This document shows, piece after piece, positions 16,065-22,264 of a stretch of 22,264 nucleotides of DNA. The position numbers were made by a program, and so were the translations under genes. Source of the DNA: an uncultured Acidimicrobiaceae bacterium (GTDB lineage: Bacteria > Actinomycetota > Acidimicrobiia > Acidimicrobiales > Ilumatobacteraceae); NCBI GenBank assembly GCA_903919215.1, contig CAIXHI010000037.1, positions 1-22,264 of the forward strand, written 5' to 3'. The notes beneath the pieces are model-generated. The model was given only the letters and a program-made list of their open reading frames with translations, had not been told where the DNA came from and did no database searches. How positions within the stretch are numbered: position 1 is the first letter of the stretch; each line of letters starts with the position of its first letter.

Positions 16065-16399
16065 GCATCGGGATCGGCAGCGCGACTCCGTCGGCGTTCG
16101 ACCCCGACTGCGAGTTGTGCGAGGCGGCAAAGACCACGGAATGGTTCTTCGAAGACGACCTGTGCTGGGTGGCCGAATGTGAGGCCTGTGGCACACCGAT
16201 GGTCGTCTGGAAACGGCACGACCCGAACCCCCCTGAGGAGATTCGGGTCGTCCTTCTCGATCGATTGAACGAAGTCGTTGCTGCCCACTACCGGTACGAG
16301 CATCGTGTGGACGAGAACATGCGGTCGATTCCGACCCACTATCACGCTCACGCTCGGCCCCGCGGGGGCTTCTACGGCCACGGCCTACGCCGTGGGTGA
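16061..16399 (+). CDS. Small HIT-like protein with two CxxC pairs, coupled to trpA
   Basis: A 112-residue protein starting with GTG that overlaps the trpA stop (GTGA). It starts with CELC (C17, C20), continues with FFEDDLCWVAECEACGTPMVVWKRHDPNPPEE (in parts FFEDDLCWVAE, CEAC with C40/C43, and GTPMVVWKRH), and ends in HYHAHARPR (H93, H95, H97). The last is the H-x-H-x-H pattern of histidine triad hydrolases, and the order YEDD-like strand, G-x-x-x-V-x-x-KRH and triad matches the HIT fold (nucleotide hydrolases and transferases, by family). The usual N-I-N-D-G-E-A-A-G-Q loop before the triad seems to be missing or shortened, so activity is uncertain. The Cys pairs and His suggest zinc. Its link to the tryptophan genes is unexplained. 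Confidence 0.75.
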   Translation: MSIGIGSATPSAFDPDCELCEAAKTTEWFFEDDLCWVAECEACGTPMVVWKRHDPNPPEEIRVVLLDRLNEVVAAHYRYEHRVDENMRSIPTHYHAHARPRGGFYGHGLRRG

Positions 16400-16680
16400 C
16401 TCAGCGAATGCCCTTGACGATGAACATGTTCCTGCCACCTTTCGTCCGTAGGAGCACCGTGCGGATCTCGACGAGGCCGACTCCGACGGGTGCTTGACTG
16501 AACACACTGCGTGGTATTCGGCCGGCAGATCCCGACCGCACAACACGTAACGTGACATTACCACGCACGGTGGGGTGACTTGCAAGTCCCTTGACGAACA
16601 TCATGCAAGTTCGTGACGATGTGTGCTGACCGATCGCCATGCGCCCGGAGCGCCAGGAAGGCCATCGCTAGACTTCCGTC
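16400..16680. other. Intergenic region between the trp cluster and bcp
   Basis: These 281 bases are visibly poorer in G+C than the flanks. A minus-strand frame (16401-16604, 67 codons, beginning MMFVKGLASHP and ending MFIVKGIR) is open, but it lacks a ribosome binding site and the codon third positions are mixed, so I do not call it as a gene. Two similar segments occur in the same orientation: 16405-16428 and about 16582-16601, both containing CCCTTGACGA followed by AACAT. They could be TTGACG -35-like boxes or a decayed duplication. I see no terminator and no RNA gene. Confidence 0.5.
16669..16674 (+). promoter_or_regulatory. Candidate -10 box of bcp
   Basis: TAGACT ends 6 bases before GTG 16681, and no Shine-Dalgarno is present. 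This fits a leaderless message starting at the GTG. Confidence 0.4.
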
Positions 16681-17133
16681 GTGCTCACCCCAGGATCCGC
16701 TGCCCCCGCCGTCTCGCTCTCCGATCAGCACGGCACCACCGTCACCCTCAAGGAGTTCCAGGGTCGCCGTGTGTTGGTGTTTTTCTACCCACGGGCCAAC
16801 ACGCCCGGTTGCACACAGCAGGCCTGCGGTCTGCGCGACGTTGCAGCTCAGGTCGGCGACACCGTCATCATCGGCATCAGCCCCGACAAGCCCGGCGCGC
16901 AGTTGAAGTTCGACGAGAAGTACGAACTCGGCTACCCACTGCTGGCCGATACCGAGCACGCCGTAGCCGAGGCGTTCGGCGTCTGGAAGTTGAAGAAGAA
17001 CTACGGCAAGGAATACATGGGTATCGAGCGTTCGGCGTTCCTCATCGGCACCGACGGCAAGGTCGAGCACACCTGGTACAAGATCAGCCCGAAGGACACT
17101 CCGCTCAACCTGTTGCAGGCGCTGGGCGCATGA
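16681..17133 (+). CDS. bcp: Thioredoxin-dependent peroxiredoxin (BCP/PrxQ type)
   Basis: A 150-residue peroxiredoxin that reduces hydrogen peroxide and organic hydroperoxides. The peroxidatic Cys44 lies in YPRANTPGCTQQACGLRD and the resolving Cys49 five residues on, the classical BCP arrangement. The fold motifs VLVFFYPR, VIIGISPDKPGAQLKFDEKY (in part) and RSAFLIGTDGKV are intact. The start is GTG at 16681 with a TAGACT hexamer upstream. The last codon overlaps the fabZ start as ATGA, so the two are translationally coupled. Confidence 0.95.
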   Translation: MLTPGSAAPAVSLSDQHGTTVTLKEFQGRRVLVFFYPRANTPGCTQQACGLRDVAAQVGDTVIIGISPDKPGAQLKFDEKYELGYPLLADTEHAVAEAFGVWKLKKNYGKEYMGIERSAFLIGTDGKVEHTWYKISPKDTPLNLLQALGA

Positions 17134-17558
17134 GCGAGTTCCCGACCCCCGCATCGGTGTTGGCGCACCGTCCGCCGTTCCTGTTCGTCGACGAGGTCAT
17201 CGCGCTCGAACCGGGCGTCTCCGGCGCCGGCCTGTGGCACCTCACCGGCGACGAGTGGTTCTTCGCCGGGCACTTCCCGGGGCGCCCCACGTTGCCGGGT
17301 GTGTTGATGTGCGAAGCGATTGCGCAGATGGGTGCCATCGCCGTGCTGTCCGACGGGAAGTACGCCGGCAAACTGCCGCTGTTCGGTGGTCTCGACAGTG
17401 CCCGCTTTCGCCGTCAGGTGGTCCCTGGCGACACGCTGGAGTTGCGCGTCGAACTCACCCGCATGTCCAGCCGGGCCGGCAAGGGCACCGGCAAGGCGAT
17501 CCTCAACGGTGAGGTCGCCTGCGAGTGCGAGCTGATGTTCGTCTTCGTCAACGCCTGA
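17130..17558 (+). CDS. fabZ: 3-hydroxyacyl-[ACP] dehydratase (FabZ type)
   Basis: A 142-residue hot-dog-fold dehydratase of type II fatty acid synthesis. It has LAHRPPFLFVDEV (11-23) and the active-site stretch AGHFPGRPTLPGVLMCEAIAQMGA with His48 and Glu62, matching the His/Glu pair of E. coli FabZ. It is placed opposite and convergent to the other fab genes, coupled to bcp by an ATGA overlap. It supplies the dehydration step missing from the minus-strand operon. Related hot-dog proteins exist, but the catalytic pair and length make FabZ the best call. Confidence 0.92.
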   Translation: MSEFPTPASVLAHRPPFLFVDEVIALEPGVSGAGLWHLTGDEWFFAGHFPGRPTLPGVLMCEAIAQMGAIAVLSDGKYAGKLPLFGGLDSARFRRQVVPGDTLELRVELTRMSSRAGKGTGKAILNGEVACECELMFVFVNA

Positions 17559-17564
17559 GTGTTT

Positions 17565-17590
17565 CCGGCTTCTGGGAAGGATTCGTCCCA
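17565..17590 (+). repeat. Intergenic repeat, copy B (26 nt)
   Basis: This segment matches 9997-10022 at 25 of 26 positions and keeps the TGGGA(8 bases)TCCCA hairpin. It begins 7 bases after the fabZ stop. Confidence 0.75.
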
Positions 17591-17598
17591 CAACGGAC

Positions 17599-17643
17599 TC
17601 TGGGCAGGCCCAGTCCCGCAAACCGGAACCGAACCTGCCCAGA
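17599..17643. terminator. Stem-loop between convergent fabZ and fabF
   Basis: TCTGGGCAGG pairs perfectly with CCTGCCCAGA (10 bases) around a 25-base loop. It lies between two convergent genes and is likely a bidirectional transcript end; there is no T-run, as is common in high-GC actinobacteria. Confidence 0.5.
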
Positions 17644-17663
17644 ACGAGCGAAACACGAGCGAA

Positions 17664-18848
17664 CTAGCGCGGCGGGCCGAGGATGATGCTGCCGTTGTGG
17701 CCGCCGAAGCCGAGGCTGTTCGACATGGCCGGACCGGGTACCCACGGACGGGCTTGACCCAGCACGACGTCGATCTCGAACCCTTCATCGAGCTGTGTGG
17801 TGCCGGCAGTGGGCGGGATGAGAGCCTTCTCGATCGACAACAGCAGCGCGACGGCCTCGAGTGCGCCGGCAGCGCCGAGTGCATGGCCGGTGACGCCCTT
17901 GGTGGACGTGACCGGCACATTGCCGGCACCGAACACGGCGGCGACAGCTGCGGCCTCGGCCGCGTCGTTCAGCGGTGTGGAGGTGCCGTGGGCGTTGATC
18001 TGGCGGATGTCGGCAGGTGTGAGGCCCGCGTCGGCCAGCGCCAGGTTCATACACGCGATCGCTCCGGTGCCACCGGGAGCCGGTGCCGTGATGTGGTGGG
18101 CATCGGCATTGCTGCCAGCGCCGAGCACTTCACCGACGATGTTGGCCCCACGAGCAACGGCCGATTCCCACTCCTCGAGCATCAACGCGCCCGCACCCTC
18201 GCCGAGCACGAAGCCGTCGCGCTCGGGGGAGAAGGGGCGGCTGGCGCCACTGGAGCTGAGTGCGGTCATGTTGCCGAACGACGAGGTGCCGATGGAGCAC
18301 CCGGCGCTTTCGCTGCCACCGGTGATGCACGCGTCGATCACGCCCCAGGCGATGAGCCTGGCCGCGTAGCCGATGGCGTGTGTGGAAGCAGCGCATGCGG
18401 TGCACACGGTCTCGTTGGGCCCCTGCAAGCCATAGCGCATGGAGATGGCCGCGCCGGAGGCGTTGGGCATCATCATCGGAACGAGGAACGGCGACACACG
18501 TCGCTCACCCTTTTCGATGAGCACCTCGATCTGCTCCTGGATGGAACGCAGACCACCGACTCCGGTGCCCCACACGGTGCCGAAGCGACTGGCATCGGCG
18601 GTGGGGCGGCCGGCGTGTTCGAAGCACTCCGCTGCCGCAGCGACGGCGAACTGTTCCACCTTGTCGGCCCGGCGGGCTTCTTTGGGGTTGGCGAAATACG
18701 GCGTCGGGTCCCAGTTGGGGATCTCGATGGCGCGCCCACTGGTGGTGCCGGGCCCGTTGAGCCCAGCCCAGAAGGCCTCCTTACCGATACCGCAGGGTGC
18801 GACGACGCCGAAGCCAGTAATGGCGACGCGCCGGCCTGCGCCCTTCAT
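17664..18848 (-). CDS. fabF: 3-oxoacyl-[ACP] synthase II
   Basis: A 394-residue condensing enzyme that elongates acyl-ACP with malonyl-ACP. The Cys-His-His triad is C152 in VCTACAASTHA, H287 in NAHGTSTPLND and H322 in KGVTGHALGAAGALE (with Lys317). The C-terminal glycine-rich NSLGFGGHNGSI is complete. The length is slightly below the usual 410-420. Its ATG overlaps the acpP stop as TGATG. It is the last gene of the fabD-fabH-fabG-acpP-fabF set. Confidence 0.96.
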   Translation of the reverse strand: MKGAGRRVAITGFGVVAPCGIGKEAFWAGLNGPGTTSGRAIEIPNWDPTPYFANPKEARRADKVEQFAVAAAAECFEHAGRPTADASRFGTVWGTGVGGLRSIQEQIEVLIEKGERRVSPFLVPMMMPNASGAAISMRYGLQGPNETVCTACAASTHAIGYAARLIAWGVIDACITGGSESAGCSIGTSSFGNMTALSSSGASRPFSPERDGFVLGEGAGALMLEEWESAVARGANIVGEVLGAGSNADAHHITAPAPGGTGAIACMNLALADAGLTPADIRQINAHGTSTPLNDAAEAAAVAAVFGAGNVPVTSTKGVTGHALGAAGALEAVALLLSIEKALIPPTAGTTQLDEGFEIDVVLGQARPWVPGPAMSNSLGFGGHNGSIILGPPR

Positions 18849-19084
18849 CAGAGTTTGCCGACGACCAGGTCGTAGGCCTGGCCGACTGACTCGACGCCCT
18901 CGAGGTCTTCTTCGGGCACTTCGACGCCGAACTCTTCTTCGAGCGCCATGATCAACTCGACGAGGTCGAGGCTGTCGGCATCGAGGTCGTCACCGAACTT
19001 GGCCTCGTAGGTGACCTTGTCCTCCGACACGGAGAGCACCTCGACGGCGCACTTCTTGAAGCGGGCGAACAGTTCCTGATCCAC
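18848..19084 (-). CDS. acpP: Acyl carrier protein
   Basis: A 78-residue acidic four-helix protein that carries the growing acyl chain on phosphopantetheine at Ser38 in GDDLDADSLDLVELIMALEE (32-51). The start is GTG 19084 with AAGGAG 8 bases upstream, the best ribosome binding site in this operon, as suits a protein needed in large amounts. Its gene sits between fabG and fabF. Confidence 0.97.
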   Translation of the reverse strand: MDQELFARFKKCAVEVLSVSEDKVTYEAKFGDDLDADSLDLVELIMALEEEFGVEVPEEDLEGVESVGQAYDLVVGKL

Positions 19085-19134
19085 GGGGGTATCTCCTTGT
19101 TTGGGGTCGTTGAAATAGTAGCGAGTGGGCTGGC

Positions 19135-19839
19135 TCAGTGACCCATGCCCATTCCGCCGTCCACCGGGATGACTGCCCCGGTGATGTAGGCGGCGTCGGC
19201 GGAGGCGAGGAACGCCACCACACCGGCGATTTCCTCGGGCGTGGCCATCCGTTGCAACGGCACGATCGAGGTGAGTTCGGCCAGACGCTTCTCGCCGAGC
19301 GAGGCCGTCATGTCAGTCGCAACGGGACCGGGGGCGACGACGTTGCAAGTGATGCTGCGTGATCCGAGTTCGCGGGCGACCGAGCGGGCGAAGCCCACCA
19401 GGCCGGATTTGGAGGCGGCGTAGTTGGTCTGACCGGCGGAGCCGAGCAAACCGACGACGGAGGACACCAGCACGATGCGTCCCTTGCGGGCGCGCAACAT
19501 ACCTTGCGCGGCGCGCTTGGTGACGCGGTACGCAGCGGTGAGGTTGGCGTCGATGACCGACGTGAAGTCGGTCTCGCTCATCCGTAACAGGAGTCCGTCC
19601 TTGGTGACGCCGGCGTTGGACACCAGCACCTCCACCGGACCGAACTCGGCCTCGACGGCGGCGAACGCGGCATCGACCGATTCGGCCGATGTGACATCGC
19701 ACTTGACGCCGAAGAAACCCTCGGGCGGCGGCGAGGAGTTGTAGGTGACGGCGACCTGGTCGCCGAGATCCTTGAACCGCTGTGCGCAGGCGAGGCCGAT
19801 GCCGCGCGAGCCGCCGGTGATGAGGACGACGCGACTCAT
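19135..19839 (-). CDS. fabG: 3-oxoacyl-[ACP] reductase
   Basis: A 234-residue short-chain dehydrogenase that reduces 3-ketoacyl-ACP with NADPH. The nucleotide-binding TGGSRGIG is at 8-15 and VSNAGVTKDGL follows near 73. The catalytic Ser127, Tyr140 and Lys144 lie in VSSVVGLLGSAGQTNYAASK (125-144). The end ITGAVIPVDGGMGMGH is typical of FabG. The ATG overlaps the fabH stop by four bases (ATGA). Fifty bases separate it from acpP. Confidence 0.95.
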   Translation of the reverse strand: MSRVVLITGGSRGIGLACAQRFKDLGDQVAVTYNSSPPPEGFFGVKCDVTSAESVDAAFAAVEAEFGPVEVLVSNAGVTKDGLLLRMSETDFTSVIDANLTAAYRVTKRAAQGMLRARKGRIVLVSSVVGLLGSAGQTNYAASKSGLVGFARSVARELGSRSITCNVVAPGPVATDMTASLGEKRLAELTSIVPLQRMATPEEIAGVVAFLASADAAYITGAVIPVDGGMGMGH

Positions 19840-20810
19840 GCCAGGACCTTCGAATCTCCGCCCGGGCCGCCCCACTGCAGGATGAGGCTGGCGGCGGTCA
19901 TACCGGCACCGAAGCCGACCAGCAGCACCAGGTCGCCGGGCTGCACTCGGCCGTTGTCGAGCGCGTCGCACAGGGCGAGCGGGATGGATGCGGACGAGGT
20001 GTTCCCAGTGTGCTGGAGCACCACTGCGGCCTTCTCCATCGGGATGTCGAGGCGACTGCAGGCTGCTTCGATGATGCGGATGTTGGCCTGGTGGGGCACG
20101 ACCAGTGCGATCTGATCGGCGGTGACGCCAGCGTGGCTCATCGACTTGGTGGCCGAATCAACCATGATGCGCACGGCGCGGCGGAAGACTTCCTTGCCTT
20201 CCATCTGGATGTTGCCGCCGAGTTCGGCATAGAGGTACTTCTCCGCGGAACCGTCTGCGTCGAGGTCCCAGCCGAGCAGTTGGCCTGGACCTTCCACTGC
20301 CTCCAGCACGACGGCGCCGCTGCCGTCGGCGAACAGCACGGCGGTGTTGCGATCCGTCCAGTCGGTGATGCGGGCGAGCGTGTCGGTGCCGATACACAGC
20401 ACCTTCTTGGCGCCCAGCGCGATCATCCCATGGGCCTGCACCAACGCATAGTCGAAGCCACTGCAGGCCGCGTTGACGTCGAACGCTCCGCACCTAAGGC
20501 CCAGGGCCTGCTGCACGGTGGCAGATGTGGCGGGCACGCAGCGATCGGGTGTGGTGGTGGCGAGGACGAGTGCGTCGATCGACAATGGGTCGATACCGGC
20601 CATGTCCAGCGCCTTGCGTCCGCTTTCGACGGACAGACCCGCAGTGGTGCCTCCGACGTGACGTTCGTGGATACCGCTGCGCTCGACGATCCAGTCGTGG
20701 CTGGTGTCGAGCATCTTCTCCAGATCGTGATTCGTGAGCACCTTGGGCGGCAGTGCCGTACCCCAACCCGTGATGACGGCACCTCGGACTCCCGAAGGAA
20801 TTGTGGGCAT
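19836..20810 (-). CDS. fabH: 3-oxoacyl-[ACP] synthase III
   Basis: A 324-residue condensing enzyme that starts fatty acid synthesis by joining an acyl-CoA primer to malonyl-ACP. The Cys-His-Asn triad is C116 in DVNAACSGFDYAL, H240 in VVPHQANIRI and N270 in QHTGNTSSASIP. The pattern GSGAVVLEAVE and the terminal GFGAGMTAASLILQW are also family-typical. AAGGA lies 9 bases before the ATG, which itself is one base after the fabD stop. Primer choice (straight or branched) cannot be read from the sequence. Confidence 0.96.
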   Translation of the reverse strand: MPTIPSGVRGAVITGWGTALPPKVLTNHDLEKMLDTSHDWIVERSGIHERHVGGTTAGLSVESGRKALDMAGIDPLSIDALVLATTTPDRCVPATSATVQQALGLRCGAFDVNAACSGFDYALVQAHGMIALGAKKVLCIGTDTLARITDWTDRNTAVLFADGSGAVVLEAVEGPGQLLGWDLDADGSAEKYLYAELGGNIQMEGKEVFRRAVRIMVDSATKSMSHAGVTADQIALVVPHQANIRIIEAACSRLDIPMEKAAVVLQHTGNTSSASIPLALCDALDNGRVQPGDLVLLVGFGAGMTAASLILQWGGPGGDSKVLA

Positions 20811-20811
20811 A

Positions 20812-21990
20812 TCAGACCGTCCTTAGCCAGGCGATGGGTTGGCGCAGGGTGACGCGCTCGCCGGCGACGGCGATGTAGCTCTGCAAGATTCCGCCAAAGG
20901 GGGAGCGCACCTCGGTGTCGCCGATGTGCCCGAGCACGGTGCCGACCTCGATCAGGGCGCCATCGTCGACTCCGCCGATCGGGGCGAACACACCAGCGGA
21001 CGGGCTGACCACGAGTCGCTCGACAGCAAACAGGTGCTCGCCTTCGTGCACTTCCTGTGCGGCCAGTGGGCCACCGGCGTTGACCCACTCGAGCAACTTG
21101 TCGAGGTCGTCCGGTGACGCCACAGAGATCGTGCGAGCGTTGTCGAGCGTGCGCTTGGCCATCCCGGTGAGCACGTTGCCCGGTCCCAGCTCAGCGAAGT
21201 CGACGACACCCAACTCGGCGAGGGTGAGCAGCGTGTGCTTCCAGCGCACGGGACTGCTGAGCTGTGCCGACAGTAGGTTGCTCCACTCTTCACCGTTGCT
21301 GTGCGCGGCCGAATCGACGTTGGAGACGACCGGAACTTCGCTGTCGCGAGGGTTGGCCTCGGCGATCGCTTTGCGCAGCCGGTCGCGGGCGGGAACCATG
21401 AAGGGGGTGTGGAATGCGCCGGCAACTTGCAGTGGCATGACCTTCTTGGCGCCGAGTTCCTTGGCGATGGCCGAGGCCCTGGCCACACCTTCAGCTGAAC
21501 CAGCGATGACGACCTGACCGGGGGCGTTGAAGTTGGCCACCCAGACATCGCTGTCGGCGCGGCGGCAGGCGACCTCTACCTGATCGTCCTCAAGGCCGAG
21601 GACCGCGCCCATCGTGCCCGGGTTGTCGATCCCGGCTTGGTGCATGGCATCGCTGCGTTCGCAGACGAGACGCACACCTTCGTCGAAGCCCAGCACGCCG
21701 GTAGCGGTGAGCGCGGTGTATTCGCCCAGGCTGTGGCCGGCGCAGAAGCTGGGCTCGATGCCCAGGCGTTCGACGGCATCGAGCACCATCAGGCTGGACA
21801 CGAATGTGGTCAGTTGGGCGTTGCGCGTGTCGCGCAACTCATCGGCGTCTGCGTCGAGCAGCAGTCGGGCGACATCGCGACCAGCGACGTCCGACGCCTC
21901 TTGGACGAGTTCCCAGCTCTCGTGGTCGGCCCAGGGCCGACCCATACCCGGCCGCTGAGAGCCCTGGCCGGGGAAGGTGAACGCAAGCAT
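20812..21990 (-). CDS. fabD: Malonyl-CoA:ACP transacylase fused to a lysine-free biotinyl/lipoyl-like domain
   Basis: The 392-residue protein is about 80 longer than usual FabD. Residues 1 to about 305 are a complete transacylase: FPGQGSQ (6-12), GHSLGEY with the acyl-accepting Ser87, and AFHTPFM with His194. Residues about 325-392 add a second domain resembling a barrel-sandwich biotinyl/lipoyl carrier (VVSPSAGVFAPI, VGTVLGHIGD, VRSPFGGIL, VAGERVTLRQPIAWL). The segment that would carry the modified Lys is deleted, and there is no lysine anywhere after residue 298, so it cannot be biotinylated or lipoylated. It may be a docking or dimerisation module (inference). It is the first gene of the fab operon; there is no Shine-Dalgarno, and a TAACCT hexamer lies 9 bases upstream. 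Confidence 0.93.
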   Translation of the reverse strand: MLAFTFPGQGSQRPGMGRPWADHESWELVQEASDVAGRDVARLLLDADADELRDTRNAQLTTFVSSLMVLDAVERLGIEPSFCAGHSLGEYTALTATGVLGFDEGVRLVCERSDAMHQAGIDNPGTMGAVLGLEDDQVEVACRRADSDVWVANFNAPGQVVIAGSAEGVARASAIAKELGAKKVMPLQVAGAFHTPFMVPARDRLRKAIAEANPRDSEVPVVSNVDSAAHSNGEEWSNLLSAQLSSPVRWKHTLLTLAELGVVDFAELGPGNVLTGMAKRTLDNARTISVASPDDLDKLLEWVNAGGPLAAQEVHEGEHLFAVERLVVSPSAGVFAPIGGVDDGALIEVGTVLGHIGDTEVRSPFGGILQSYIAVAGERVTLRQPIAWLRTV

Positions 21991-21999
21991 GATTCGTGC

Positions 22000-22005
22000 A
22001 GGTTA
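22000..22005 (-). promoter_or_regulatory. Candidate -10 box of the fab operon
   Basis: TAACCT on the minus strand ends 9 bases before the fabD ATG, suggesting a very short leader. A rough inverted repeat around GGTTACCC/GGGTACC (22009-22025, one base unequal) lies in the spacer and could be an operator, but the match is imperfect. Confidence 0.3.
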
Positions 22006-22075
22006 GACGGTTACCCACGGGTACCCCAGTAACAGGGTCACCAAAGTTGCAGTGTCAGCCTCACGGCCGCGCCGC

Positions 22076-22081
22076 TAACCT
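22076..22081 (+). promoter_or_regulatory. Candidate -10 box of the tRNA-Leu gene
   Basis: TAACCT, the same hexamer as before fabD, ends 14 bases before the mature tRNA start. A TTGCAG at 22047-22052 is too far (23 bases) to be a good -35. Confidence 0.3.
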
Positions 22082-22095
22082 CAACGAGGTCACTC

Positions 22096-22181
22096 GCCCG
22101 AGTGGCGGAATGGCAGACGCGACGGACTCAAAATCCGTTGTCCGAAAGGGCATGTGGGTTCGAGTCCCACCTCGGGCACCA
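22096..22181 (+). tRNA. tRNA-Leu (anticodon CAA), CCA end encoded
   Basis: The acceptor stem GCCCGAG (22096-22102) pairs with CTCGGGC (22171-22177), followed by discriminator A and encoded CCA (22179-22181). The anticodon stem ACGGA/TCCGT encloses the loop CTCAAAA, giving anticodon CAA at 22129-22131, which reads UUG. The long variable arm (between 22139 and about 22154) is the class II feature of tRNA-Leu. The T arm is GTGGG-TTCGAGT-CCCAC. All stems pair fully. Confidence 0.97.
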
Positions 22182-22184
22182 GTC

Positions 22185-22202
22185 CTTGGACTCCAGTCCA
22201 AG
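22185..22202 (+). terminator. Hairpin just after tRNA-Leu
   Basis: CTTGGAC and GTCCAAG form a perfect 7-base stem with a 4-base TCCA loop, 3 bases after the CCA end, followed only by TT. It could be a terminator or a 3' processing signal. Confidence 0.45.
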
Positions 22203-22264
22203 TTCCGACATCGGTCGACGACCCCGACGGGTCCGACGGCGACATCGACGAAATCGTGGCTGAC

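Noticed and set aside
16401..16604. Minus-strand open frame of 67 codons between the HIT-like gene and bcp
   Set aside because: No ribosome binding site, mixed codon third positions and no recognised family; kept only as an intergenic note and a finding.
22009..22025. Palindrome upstream of fabD as a fatty-acid regulator operator
   Set aside because: The arms differ in length by one base and central pairs fail when aligned without a bulge; too weak to call as a separate site.
22203..22264. Plus-strand open, Asp-rich frame at the right edge (TSVDDPDGSDGDIDEIVAD)
   Set aside because: Composition looks coding, but no start codon is visible after the tRNA and only about 20 codons are in the window, so strand and extent cannot be settled.
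1..22264. CRISPR array, insertion sequence, integrase, prophage or toxin-antitoxin genes
   Set aside because: No regularly spaced repeats, transposase motifs or terminal inverted repeats were seen; the gene content is core metabolism.

Overview
The window is 22.3 kb of G+C-rich, densely packed chromosome. Organism type (inference): a high-GC actinobacterium, most likely of the Acidimicrobiia/Ilumatobacter kind. The signs are frequent GTG starts, the uppS-recO neighbourhood, a single-chain glycyl-tRNA synthetase, acyl-CoA carboxylase genes and many start codons without a Shine-Dalgarno sequence but with a TANNNT hexamer just upstream. There is no phage, insertion sequence or CRISPR array; almost everything is core metabolism.

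Layout. (1) 1-2522, minus strand: a tightly coupled acyl-CoA catabolic set, namely enoyl-CoA hydratase, methylcrotonyl/geranyl-type carboxyltransferase beta subunit and the start of the biotin carboxylase. Upstream of it is a DinG-type helicase (2558-4456). (2) 4497-6439, minus: a cis-prenyltransferase (UppS type) followed by a class C beta-lactamase/family VIII esterase-like serine hydrolase. (3) 6517-7798, plus, divergent from uppS: a degenerate UppS paralogue followed by recO. (4) A secreted lipoprotein (minus), then glycyl-tRNA synthetase (plus). (5) A two-component system (minus) divergent from an antibiotic-biosynthesis-monooxygenase-like small protein. (6) 12606-16399, plus: trpC-trpF-trpB-trpA and a small HIT-like zinc-site protein, the last three coupled by GTGA overlaps. 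(7) bcp peroxiredoxin and fabZ (plus, ATGA overlap), convergent with (8) the minus-strand type II fatty-acid operon fabD-fabH-fabG-acpP-fabF. (9) A tRNA-Leu(CAA) gene with an encoded CCA end.

Most striking observation: the head-to-head pair at 5753-7053 looks like a bacterial split (heteromeric) cis-prenyltransferase. The catalytic protein keeps the catalytic Asp motif and the substrate-binding motif but stops just before the family's C-terminal RxG element. The adjacent divergent protein has lost the catalytic motifs but ends in RRFGG. This is the division of labour known for eukaryotic DHDDS/NgBR (Rer2/Nus1). Second: FabD carries a C-terminal biotinyl/lipoyl-like domain with no lysine. Third: a 26-nt near-identical repeat containing a small hairpin lies just after the stop codons of both glyS and fabZ, about 7.5 kb apart, each time in a convergent intergenic region.
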